NCBI GenBank assembly: GCA_018303625.1
Contig: JAGVXV010000015.1
Location: 1-44,549 of the forward strand
Direction: 5' to 3'
Origin: Candidatus Woesearchaeota archaeon
GTDB taxonomy: Archaea > Nanobdellota > Nanobdellia > Woesearchaeales > GW2011-AR4
DNA length: 44,549 bases
The position numbers and the translations under genes were made by a program. The notes under the pieces are model-generated. The model searched no databases, was not told where the DNA came from, and saw nothing but the letters and a program-made list of their open reading frames with translations. Positions 14,065 to 21,580 of the stretch are shown here, piece after piece. How positions within the stretch are numbered: the first letter of the stretch is position 1; every line of letters begins with the position of its first letter.

Positions 14065-16320
14065 TTGGCAAATTATTTAAATCGAAAAATATCCCTAAGC
14101 CAAGTGGTAGGCATAAAAAACTTTGTTCCAAGGCTTTACCAGGAAACCATAATGGCTTCCTGCGCAAGAGGCAACTGCCTGGTGATATTGCCAACCGGGT
14201 TGGGAAAGACAAAAACTGCAATACTTGCAGCTGCGCAAAGGCTCAATTCCTACCCCCATTCAAAAATATTGTTTCTTACTGTAACAAAGCCTCTTGCAGA
14301 GCAGATTTACAATGAAGTCAGGGAATGCATCGATATAGAGGAGAACAGCATTGCATTGTTTACCGGCTCTATAGCACCAAAAAAAAGAGAGGAGATGTGG
14401 AAAAATGCAGTTATAACTGTCTCAACGCCGCAATGCATTGAAAATGATGTTATTAACGGCAGGATTTTATTGGAAGATGTTTCTTTGCTTATTGCTGATG
14501 AGGCGCATAATGCAGTTAAAGACTATTCATACACATGGCTTGTCAAGCAGTACAATAAAAAATCAAAGTACCCGAGGATTATTGGATTGACAGCTTCCCC
14601 AGGCTCGGATCTTGAAAGAATCCAGGAAGTCTGCAAAAACCTGTTTATAGAGGAAATAGAGATAAGGACTGATAAGGACCCTGATGTAAAGCCTTACATA
14701 CATGAAATAGACATTGAATGGGTAAAAGTTGATTTGCCGCCAATATTCCTTGATGTGCAGAAATTCCTGCAGGGCTTTTTGAAGGAAAGGATTGAAAAGC
14801 TGAAAAATTGGGGCATTCTGCACAGAAGCGACTTAAGGTATGTGAATAAAACGGATTTGCTGGAATTGCAGGCGCAATTGAGGGGCAGGGCTGCATCAGG
14901 GGAAAAGGATTTTGTCTTATGGAATGCAATTTCCATGCTTGCCGAGATAATGAAAGTTTATCATGGCTTGGAGCTGCTGGAAACGCAAGGCATAGTCCCT
15001 TTATTCAAGTACATGGAAAAGATGCAGCAGGAATCCCTGAATACAAAAGTAAAGGCGGTAAAAAATGTTGTCAAGGACTTGAATTTCAGGTCTGCGTTGA
15101 TAAAAGTCCAAAGGCTGCATGAAGAAAAGGTAGAGCATCCCAAGCTGATTGAATTGCAGAAGATTATTGAAAAGGAGATTAAAGAAGGTAAAGATACAAA
15201 AATTATTGTCTTTAACCAGTACCGCGATAATGCACTGGACATTGTCCAGAAATTGAATTCCATTGAAAATGTCAATGCAAAGATTTTTGTAGGGCAATTA
15301 AAGAAAGGGGAGACTGGCTTGAGCCAGAAAGAGCAGAAAAAAATACTTGATGACTTCAGGCAGGGCTTGTTTAATGTTCTTGTTGCAACTTCAATCGGCG
15401 AGCAGGGATTGGACATTCCCCAGGTAAATGCAGTTATTTTCTACGAGCCTATACCATCTGCAATAAGGCATATTCAAAGAAGGGGAAGGACTGGAAGGCA
15501 TGAAAAAGGCAATGTTATAATTTTAATGACAAAAAACACAAGGGACGAGGCCTATAGGTGGGCAGCTTTCCATAACGAGAAAAAGATGTACAATAATCTT
15601 GAGAATTTAAAGAAGAAGATAAAATTTGATTTTGAGAAGAAAGAAGAAAAAATTGCGCCTTTCCTGAATGAAAAAAAGATTAAGATTTTTGCCGATTATC
15701 GCGAAAAAGGCTCAGGAATAATTAAGGAGCTTGCCGATTCTGAAATTGACCTGAAGCTTGAAAGCCTGAATGCTGATTATTTATTAAGCTCGAGGGTCGG
15801 GGTTGAATTCAAGACAGTGCAGGATTTTGTTGACAGCCTCATTGATGGAAGATTGCTTGAGCAGGTAAAAAACTTAAAGAATAATTTTGAAAGGCCTTTG
15901 GTTATAGTCGAGGGAACTGAGGACATTTATTCTGTAAGGAATGTGCATCCAAATGCTATTCGCGGCATGCTTGCGACAATCGCTGTAAGCTACGGCATTC
16001 CAGTATTGTTTACAAAAAACTCCAAGGACACTGCTGCTTTATTGCAATTAATAGCAAAGAGGGAGCAGGAGGAAACTGGAAGCTTTTCCGTACATGGCAG
16101 CAGCAAGCCAATGTCCATTAAGGAATTGCAGGAATATATTGTAAGCGCTTTGCCTGGTGTTGGAGTTGCCTTGGCAAGGCCTTTGCTGAAAGAGTTTAAG
16201 ACAATAAAAAACCTTGTCAATGCTGATGCAAAAGAGCTTGAAAAGGTCGAGAAAATAGGCCCTAAAAAGTCAAAGCAGATTAATGACATAGTTAATAAAG
16301 AGTATCAGACGTTGGAGTAA
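14065..16320 (+). CDS. hef: Hef: fork-structure helicase/nuclease
   Basis: The 751-residue protein has the full Hef architecture. It has an SF2 helicase with VPRLYQ, Walker A PTGLGKTKTA, Walker B ADEAH, motif III TASPG and QRRGRTGR in motif VI. An XPF-type nuclease domain follows from about residue 540, and tandem HhH repeats (LPGVGVALARPLL, VEKIGPKKSKQI) close it. Hef acts on stalled forks and binds PCNA. In the nuclease, the family GD-x-ERK-x3-D reads AD-x-EFK-x3-D; the acidic residues and Lys stay, but Arg is Phe. It starts with TTG; the first ATG (14151) would remove the Q-motif. Confidence 0.92.
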   Translation: MANYLNRKISLSQVVGIKNFVPRLYQETIMASCARGNCLVILPTGLGKTKTAILAAAQRLNSYPHSKILFLTVTKPLAEQIYNEVRECIDIEENSIALFTGSIAPKKREEMWKNAVITVSTPQCIENDVINGRILLEDVSLLIADEAHNAVKDYSYTWLVKQYNKKSKYPRIIGLTASPGSDLERIQEVCKNLFIEEIEIRTDKDPDVKPYIHEIDIEWVKVDLPPIFLDVQKFLQGFLKERIEKLKNWGILHRSDLRYVNKTDLLELQAQLRGRAASGEKDFVLWNAISMLAEIMKVYHGLELLETQGIVPLFKYMEKMQQESLNTKVKAVKNVVKDLNFRSALIKVQRLHEEKVEHPKLIELQKIIEKEIKEGKDTKIIVFNQYRDNALDIVQKLNSIENVNAKIFVGQLKKGETGLSQKEQKKILDDFRQGLFNVLVATSIGEQGLDIPQVNAVIFYEPIPSAIRHIQRRGRTGRHEKGNVIILMTKNTRDEAYRWAAFHNEKKMYNNLENLKKKIKFDFEKKEEKIAPFLNEKKIKIFADYREKGSGIIKELADSEIDLKLESLNADYLLSSRVGVEFKTVQDFVDSLIDGRLLEQVKNLKNNFERPLVIVEGTEDIYSVRNVHPNAIRGMLATIAVSYGIPVLFTKNSKDTAALLQLIAKREQEETGSFSVHGSSKPMSIKELQEYIVSALPGVGVALARPLLKEFKTIKNLVNADAKELEKVEKIGPKKSKQINDIVNKEYQTLE

Positions 16321-16321
16321 A

Positions 16322-17047
16322 ATGAAGGTTGCAGCAGCTCAGATTAAAGTAACAAACAACATTGATAATAATCTAAAAAAAATAATTTCCTATATAAAAA
16401 AAGCTTCATTGAAAAAAGCCAGAATTGTCTGCTTTCCGGAAACATCCTTGATTCACAATAAAAATAAAGGAACATTGAAAAAAATAAATTTTAATAATTA
16501 TCTTAATAAAGTAGAAAAACAATGCAAGGAAAATAAGATTTATTGTATTTTCGGCACGAATTTATTGGAAAAAAATAAAATCTATAATTCTGCTTTTTTA
16601 ATAAGCAGTAAAGGGAAATTATTGTATAGATACAATAAAGTAAATTTATTTAAAAAAGAAGAGAATAAAGTTGCAGCAGGAAAAACCAACAAAATAATAA
16701 ACACAGAATTCGGAAAAATTGGGATAATAATCTGCTGGGATATTGCTTATCCTGAGTTTGTAAAAAATTTATCAAAAAAAGGCGTATGGCTCATTTTCTG
16801 CCCATCCTATATTAAAAACTATGGGAGGGAGCTTGAAAGCTATCTTCAAATACCTTACGTAAGGGCTTTTGAGAATTCGTGCTATTTTGTTTCTGTTGAT
16901 TCTGCCAATAAGGAATGCGCGCAATACAGTGTAATTTGCAGCCCGTCAAAAATAATCAGGAAAATAAAAAATAAAGGGGGCTTAATAGTAGCTGATTTGG
17001 ACAGAAGGAAGATTGTTGGGTTGAGAAGATATTATAATTTGGTTTAG
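16322..17047 (+). CDS. Nitrilase-superfamily carbon-nitrogen hydrolase
   Basis: This 241-residue cytosolic amidohydrolase keeps the catalytic triad: Glu40 in CFPET, Lys106 in RYNKVNLF and Cys138 in IICWD. Family members hydrolyse small amides or nitriles; omega-amidase-like or carbamoylase-like activity is typical, but the substrate cannot be read from the sequence. It starts one base after the Hef stop and is probably co-transcribed. Its codons are more A-rich than those of Hef. It is slightly short for the family (about 260-280 residues), with no missing core motif. Confidence 0.87.
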   Translation: MKVAAAQIKVTNNIDNNLKKIISYIKKASLKKARIVCFPETSLIHNKNKGTLKKINFNNYLNKVEKQCKENKIYCIFGTNLLEKNKIYNSAFLISSKGKLLYRYNKVNLFKKEENKVAAGKTNKIINTEFGKIGIIICWDIAYPEFVKNLSKKGVWLIFCPSYIKNYGRELESYLQIPYVRAFENSCYFVSVDSANKECAQYSVICSPSKIIRKIKNKGGLIVADLDRRKIVGLRRYYNLV

Positions 17048-17110
17048 AATTTCTATTGTGCGGTAGTATCATTAACAAAGTTTATAAATTGTCAAGGTAA
17101 ACTTGTGCTT

Positions 17111-18016
17111 ATGCTGTCACCTACAGACCCAAAAGGATTAGCGGAGTGTATATACTGGATTACTCAGGAATCTGAAAGAAACAGGCAAAATGATGCCCAG
17201 TGGTGGATTGGCAGAAGCCGCAGTGCGGAATACCAAGCAGCCTATGACAATATTCTGAAAGGCCTGCCATTAACCAAAAAATCAGTTGTCGGCGAATTTT
17301 GTTGTGGTCCGGGTGAAATGCTACTTAGGATCCATAGGGCAGGTGTAAAAAAGGTTATCGGCATTGATGGAAGCGTTGAAATGCTGCGATACGCTCAACA
17401 TAATCTCAGAGAAAATGGCATAGATGCTAGGATATATGAAAACCCGCCTGGCAAGAATCGATTTAAGGATCTTCTGCGTGAGAGTGAAAAAATAGAGCTG
17501 TTTGTAGATGACGCAGTTCAGACAAGATTTTTGTCAGGGCATTACGTCGAAAAGCCTTACTTCGACAATATTCTGCATACTTTCCCGCAGGTGCAATTGA
17601 ATCGGGATCAAATTGCATTTATCCTGAATGTGATTTCAGCATCCAAAGGATTGCCGGATTCTTGGGAGGAGCTGAAAGAGGTGTTTCATTCCGCAACCAA
17701 CCAGAAATTGGATTTTAATGCTAGCATGATGCTAAAGGTCGGCGGCTATTACACAAATGTTTTTTATGACTATGGCAAAGATGATGAATTTTCCGAGGAA
17801 CAACAGCTTCAAGTGATTTATGCTGTAGCGAGGATGTTTTTCAGGCCAGCCGGATTGAGGTTTGTTCCAGAACCGGGGTTTGAGCAGGACTTGAAAAGTT
17901 TTAATCCTGATTTAAACCCAGAAGAACAGCTTAAGATAAACGGCGAGTCAATGGGTTATGGTTACATGGTCAGGACATGGAGAAAAACAGGAGGTCACAA
18001 GAAAACCAATCTGTAA
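17111..18016 (+). CDS. Class I SAM-dependent methyltransferase
   Basis: The 301-residue protein has SAM-binding motif I VGEFCCGPGEML (residues 60-71) and the acidic motif II in VIGIDGSVEML. The C-terminal third, including KVGGYYTNVFYDYG and a Pro/Asp-rich segment, is not diagnostic. The target may be a small molecule, protein or RNA. A GTG at 17105 is in frame, but TTTATAAATT at 17081 is centred 26 nt before the ATG at 17111, so I use the ATG. No functional link to the neighbours is visible. Confidence 0.8.
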   Translation: MLSPTDPKGLAECIYWITQESERNRQNDAQWWIGRSRSAEYQAAYDNILKGLPLTKKSVVGEFCCGPGEMLLRIHRAGVKKVIGIDGSVEMLRYAQHNLRENGIDARIYENPPGKNRFKDLLRESEKIELFVDDAVQTRFLSGHYVEKPYFDNILHTFPQVQLNRDQIAFILNVISASKGLPDSWEELKEVFHSATNQKLDFNASMMLKVGGYYTNVFYDYGKDDEFSEEQQLQVIYAVARMFFRPAGLRFVPEPGFEQDLKSFNPDLNPEEQLKINGESMGYGYMVRTWRKTGGHKKTNL

Positions 18017-18047
18017 GTTTTCCACAACGCCTAGATTATATGGGCTA

Positions 18048-18070
18048 ATTTTTATTTTTTTATTTTAAAT
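18048..18070 (+). terminator. T-rich terminator in convergent spacer
   Basis: A run of T tracts, with T5 then T7 then T4, lies 32 nt after the methyltransferase stop in the spacer before a convergent gene. Archaeal RNA polymerase terminates at such non-template T tracts without a hairpin. Confidence 0.5.
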
Positions 18071-18081
18071 TACTCACACAA

Positions 18082-18402
18082 TCAATTCCCTATCCCAACC
18101 ACAAGATGCTTTTTATCTGGGACAGAAACATAAACTTCCTCTCCGCCTTTAAGATTTAAGCTTCTTGCCACATCCCTGTTTATGTACATACCAAGCCTGC
18201 CATGGGAAAGCTTTATTATCTTTTGCTTTATTTTTAAGGCTGATTCTTTTGCCTTAATCTCGTTAATGGCCTTATTTATTGACTTTTCCTCAAAATCAAA
18301 ATAACCGCATTTTCCGCACTGGTAGCTAGTAGCGAGTGTTTCTGCACCCTGAATCTTTACTTTAACTTCTCTCATCCTGGCATTGCATTTTGGGCATTGC
18401 AT
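18082..18402 (-). CDS. Zinc-ribbon plus AbrB-like protein, putative antitoxin
   Basis: The 106-residue protein has an N-terminal zinc ribbon (CPKC and CGKCG, spaced like YgiT/MqsA-type antitoxin fingers). A charged helix follows, then a C-terminal AbrB/SpoVT-like domain containing GRLGMYINRDVARSL. It lies 11 nt downstream of a small DUF4258-like gene. Pairs of a DUF4258-type toxin followed by a YgiT-type zinc-finger antitoxin are a known toxin-first arrangement. The AbrB half could bind the palindrome upstream of the operon. Assignment as antitoxin is by context. Confidence 0.72.
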   Translation of the reverse strand: MQCPKCNARMREVKVKIQGAETLATSYQCGKCGYFDFEEKSINKAINEIKAKESALKIKQKIIKLSHGRLGMYINRDVARSLNLKGGEEVYVSVPDKKHLVVGIGN

Positions 18403-18413
18403 TTTGAATTCTC

Positions 18414-18620
18414 TTATTTAGTCTTAACGTTTATAACATATAAAATTTTGCCTTTAAGTTCACATAAAATATAAAACCTGCTGTCTTCTATCTCAATTTT
18501 ATTTCCTTTTTTCCTCTTGTTTTTTATAATGTGAATAAGCCTTACAACATCGCTCCATGCTAAGGCTCCTCTATGATAATTCTCAAAATGCCTGCTTTTC
18601 CTTATTTCTCTCCAATACAT
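18414..18620 (-). CDS. DUF4258-like putative toxin
   Basis: The 68-residue protein pattern S-R-H-F-x2-Y-H-R, then WSDVVRLIHII, then FYILCELKGKILYVINVKT resembles DUF4258 and RelE-related small toxins. In these a basic helix hairpin packs on a beta sheet. The start has AGAGG 5 nt upstream. It is the first gene of a two-gene minus-strand operon with the zinc-ribbon/AbrB-like protein. Toxicity is not shown; the family match is from pattern only. Confidence 0.6.
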   Translation of the reverse strand: MYWREIRKSRHFENYHRGALAWSDVVRLIHIIKNKRKKGNKIEIEDSRFYILCELKGKILYVINVKTK

Positions 18621-18637
18621 TATGTCCTCTCGTCAGT

Positions 18638-18659
18638 AGGACTATTAATTAATAGTTCT
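18638..18659. promoter_or_regulatory. 22-bp palindrome upstream of the putative toxin operon
   Basis: A perfect ACTATTAATTAATAGT (18641-18656) is extended to 22 bp with one mismatched pair. It lies between the minus-strand TATA-like CTTATATAG (about 18664-18672) and the ATG at 18620, over the expected transcription start, as an autorepressor site would. Confidence 0.55.
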
Positions 18660-18753
18660 AAAGACTATATAAGCTTTTCGATTTTATAATGCTAATACGC
18701 TATATTTTCATAATCAGTGGATTAACTGGTTTATATATCTCACGCAGGCAAAT

Positions 18754-18778
18754 GTCCAGTGGTTGTGCGTCCAGTGGT
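18754..18778. repeat. Tandem direct repeat GTCCAGTGGT
   Basis: Two identical 10-mers occur with a 15-bp period (18754-18763 and 18769-18778), just beyond the htpX stop. They resemble a tRNA D-arm superficially, but no T-arm or acceptor follows. No function is assigned. Confidence 0.4.
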
Positions 18779-18787
18779 AGAAAAAGC

Positions 18788-19639
18788 CTATATCTTCATA
18801 TTTTTAAGTCTTTTAATTCTAGAAGCCATGTCAGGGTGGGTTTGAAACAACTTAATAAAACCTCCGCTCCTAAAAGGATTTGTTATAAACAAATGTGCTG
18901 TGCTTGTATTACCAAACCTCATCGGATGCTTTTTTGCATCGCTTTCGAGCTTTTCCAAAGCACTTGCCAAGCCATACGGGCTTCTGATTATTCTTGCCCC
19001 AGTTTCATCTGCAAGATACTCGCGGCTTCTTGAGATTGCAAGCTGTATCAAAGTTGCTACAATAGGGGTTACAATGGCAAGAAGCAATAAGCTGATTATA
19101 TTTCCTCCCCGGTCATCATCCCTGCTTCCCCCAAAGATAGCTGCCCATCTTGCCATAAAGGCAACATAGGAAATGACTCCCGCTATTGTTCCTGCGATTG
19201 TTGAGATTAAAATATCCTTATTTTGGATATGGGCAACTTCATGCGCAATAACTCCTTTCAATTCGTCTTCCTTCAATAAATTTAAAATTCCCTGGGTGCA
19301 TGCAACAGCAGCATGGTTCTTGCTTCTTCCTGTTGCAAACGCATTTGCATTTTCAGAAGGTATAATATAAACCTTAGGCATAGGAGTATTTGCTTTATGA
19401 GTAACATCCCTTACAATCTTAAAAAGGATTGGCTGGTCTTTTTCAGTAACTTCCTTTGCACGGTACATCATCAATACAATCTTATCAGAGAACCAAAAAG
19501 CGCCAAAATTCATCAAAACTGCAAAAAAGCCGGCAAAAACAAGACCTGAATAGCCTCCAATAAGCTGGCCTACCCAGAGCAATAGGGCTGTTAATAGTGC
19601 AAGCAAAATCGCTGTTTTTAATTGATTTTTCATTGACAT
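18788..19639 (-). CDS. htpX: HtpX-family membrane metalloprotease
   Basis: The 283-residue protein has two N-terminal TM helices, the M48 zinc motif HEVAH (residues 133-137), then a further TM pair and SRSREYLADE, supplying the third zinc ligand. HtpX degrades misfolded membrane proteins from the cytoplasmic side. The pattern NANAFATGRSKNHAAVACTQG upstream of the active site is typical. AGGTGG lies 4 nt before the ATG, so unlike many neighbours this gene has a Shine-Dalgarno start. The active site looks intact. Confidence 0.95.
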   Translation of the reverse strand: MSMKNQLKTAILLALLTALLLWVGQLIGGYSGLVFAGFFAVLMNFGAFWFSDKIVLMMYRAKEVTEKDQPILFKIVRDVTHKANTPMPKVYIIPSENANAFATGRSKNHAAVACTQGILNLLKEDELKGVIAHEVAHIQNKDILISTIAGTIAGVISYVAFMARWAAIFGGSRDDDRGGNIISLLLLAIVTPIVATLIQLAISRSREYLADETGARIIRSPYGLASALEKLESDAKKHPMRFGNTSTAHLFITNPFRSGGFIKLFQTHPDMASRIKRLKNMKI

Positions 19640-19835
19640 AAAACCACCTAAAATTAGTATATTTTTCTTATTTAAAAAGTTAATGTTTTTGGAATGTGTG
19701 TTAAACTCTCTAATTTCTTAATATATGAGGTATATCCCAATAAAACAATCAAGGTTTGGTGATTTACGATTAATATAAACTATTAGGTAGTAACAATTAA
19801 TAAAATTTATAAATAGATTATGATTCCTTTTCTAT

Positions 19836-20360
19836 ATGGTATTTATACTTGAAGACATAGCAAAAATTGAAGCGGATAGAATGACAGAGGGTATGGTAGT
19901 GGAAAATTTCACCCATATTCAAAGGTCCAATGATGTATTTGGTGACCCAAGAACAGTTCGAGAAATTAATAGGATTATGGAATGGTATGTTCAAGCAGCT
20001 CAATATTATGTTTGGAATTCTGATATTCATGATGTATTGGGAGTATTTGCTGATGCATTTTTAAATGCTGGTTTGTGGGGAAATAAAAATGTTCCTGAAA
20101 AAAGAATTGAAGTTTGCATCAAATATGGACTATTAGGAAGTGTCATTTATCTTGAAGATGAAGGAAAAGGATTTGACTATAAAACTCAAGTCGAAAAATT
20201 GCAGAGAGGGGAAAAACATAATTTTTCTCGTAATGGTGGAGGATTAAGAAAGTTTCATAGAAGTCATTTACATGTGTCTTTTCATGATTGTGGAAATAAA
20301 ATCTCTATTGCAACAAGAATCTCTTCAGAAGAAGAACTTGATAGATTTTCAATGAGATAA
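19836..20360 (+). CDS. Single-domain GHKL (HATPase_c) protein
   Basis: This 174-residue soluble protein has the ATP-binding boxes of GHKL kinases: N-box FADAFLNAG (residues 71-79), G1 EDEGKGFD (107-114) and G2 NGGGLRKF (133-140). There is no dimerisation/phospho-acceptor domain, sensor or TM segment, which recalls RsbW-like anti-sigma kinases. Archaea lack sigma factors, so the partner is unknown. No receiver-domain gene is nearby. A TTTATAAAT box centred 26 nt upstream supports a leaderless start. The gene is AT-rich. Confidence 0.78.
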   Translation: MVFILEDIAKIEADRMTEGMVVENFTHIQRSNDVFGDPRTVREINRIMEWYVQAAQYYVWNSDIHDVLGVFADAFLNAGLWGNKNVPEKRIEVCIKYGLLGSVIYLEDEGKGFDYKTQVEKLQRGEKHNFSRNGGGLRKFHRSHLHVSFHDCGNKISIATRISSEEELDRFSMR

Positions 20361-20424
20361 CTACTACGCTAAAGCCCGAAACATAGTCAATTGATTAGCC
20401 ATTTTCTCTTTCGCTAAATAAATT

Positions 20425-20979
20425 TTACTCTCTCCACTTTATAGAACAACCCTGCGAAGGCCTGAATGTGAAATCCATTTTCTTTCCTTCAAGAAATGCT
20501 GCAATTATCTCGTCCATCTCTTTTTTTGCTGCAACAGCATCAGGGTTTAAAGCATCATCCAATCTTCCATGATAAGCTAATTTCATTTTTGAGTCAAATA
20601 AAAAAGGGTCTGGAGTGCAGACAGCGCCATAGGCCTTTGCTATTTGCTGGCTTTCATCATGAAGATAATAAAAATTAAAGCTTTTTTCCTTTGCAGTCTT
20701 TACCATATTCTCAAAACTATCATCAGGGTAATTTACAGAATCATTGGAGTTAATGCCGACAATAACAAGGCCTTTGCTTTTATATTTTGCCTGCAATCTT
20801 TTGATTTCTTCTATTTTAACCTTTACATAAGGGCAGTGGTTGCACATGAAAATTACCAAAAGAGCTTTTGCATCCATGAAGCTGCCTAAATTATAAGTTT
20901 TTCCGTCAATGCCCTTTAATTTGAAATCTGGCGCTTTATCGCCCAACTGCAAGGTTTCTTCTGATGCCATTAATGCCAT
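20425..20979 (-). CDS. Thioredoxin-like AhpC/TSA-family protein
   Basis: The 184-residue redoxin begins near LGDKAPDFKLKGIDGK and has the redox pair in FMCNHCPYVK (Cys46 and Cys49). It continues with GRLDDALNP and a C-terminal RPSQGCSIKW. The CNHCPYV pattern marks a clade of thioredoxin-family proteins with a thioredoxin-like CxxC and peroxiredoxin-like fold. Role in disulfide or peroxide reduction is inferred. A second ATG 9 nt inside (MASEETL) could be the true start. It is convergent with the GHKL gene. Confidence 0.87.
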   Translation of the reverse strand: MALMASEETLQLGDKAPDFKLKGIDGKTYNLGSFMDAKALLVIFMCNHCPYVKVKIEEIKRLQAKYKSKGLVIVGINSNDSVNYPDDSFENMVKTAKEKSFNFYYLHDESQQIAKAYGAVCTPDPFLFDSKMKLAYHGRLDDALNPDAVAAKKEMDEIIAAFLEGKKMDFTFRPSQGCSIKWRE

Positions 20980-21181
20980 TTTAGCTTGGAATTATTTTAT
21001 TATTAATATATTTTTGGTTTTTTGATTGTTTTTTATTTTTAATTTATTAAGAAATATTGAAGTTATATTGATTAAAATAAAAAATACTCACTGTTTTTAT
21101 TGTTTCTTTTCCTTAATTGCAACTATTCTAGTCTGCCCACATTGGCAGTTATTTATATTGCCGTCATTGCTTTATTGGGCA

Positions 21182-21538
21182 TTATTCATTATTATTTATA
21201 TAGCTAACAATCCCCTCAATCTGCCTCAGCTTGGTGTTTTTATAAAGAAAATTCCTGAAGCTGTTATCCACTTTTACCCCGAATCTCTGCAGGCCCGCAT
21301 TCAATTTGCCGTAAAGCTCCTTTCCCTTCTTGTCCATATCAGTAAGGATTATACATTCTTTCCCATTGCTTGCGACTTCCTCAACAACATGGAATAAGGG
21401 TTTTTTGCCCAGGTCTATTATATTCTTAATGCCGAGCTTTTTCAATGCAGCTTTGTCTTTTTTGCCCTCAACAATTATTATTTTATCGGATTCCACAAGC
21501 TTTTTTAAGTGAGTTTCCATATCTGTTTTTATGTCCAT
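21182..21538 (-). CDS. Small Toprim-domain protein
   Basis: The 118-residue protein is essentially a Toprim fold: Glu24 in IIVEGKKDKAAL and the DxD pair Asp67/Asp69 in ILTDMDKKG. Toprim domains of this small archaeal/bacterial type occur in RNase M5-like nucleases and DnaG-related proteins. It is divergent from the primase gene with only 42 bp between, so the two share a promoter region. A role with nucleic-acid processing at replication is inferred from that. All three metal-binding residues are present. Confidence 0.82.
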   Translation of the reverse strand: MDIKTDMETHLKKLVESDKIIIVEGKKDKAALKKLGIKNIIDLGKKPLFHVVEEVASNGKECIILTDMDKKGKELYGKLNAGLQRFGVKVDNSFRNFLYKNTKLRQIEGIVSYINNNE

Positions 21539-21580
21539 TATTAATCGCTCTTTTTCATGATTATTTAAAATTTTTCACTA

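Noticed and set aside
18749-18790. Partial tRNA or attachment site suggested by a TCCAGTGGTAGA D-arm-like string
   Set aside because: No T-arm TTCGA, anticodon arm or acceptor stem in either direction; the similarity is explained by a 10-bp direct repeat.
20980-21181. Possible small gene or RNA in the spacer between the thioredoxin-like and Toprim genes
   Set aside because: Highly AT-rich with stops in all frames or only low-complexity hydrophobic frames, and no stable stem or GC island.
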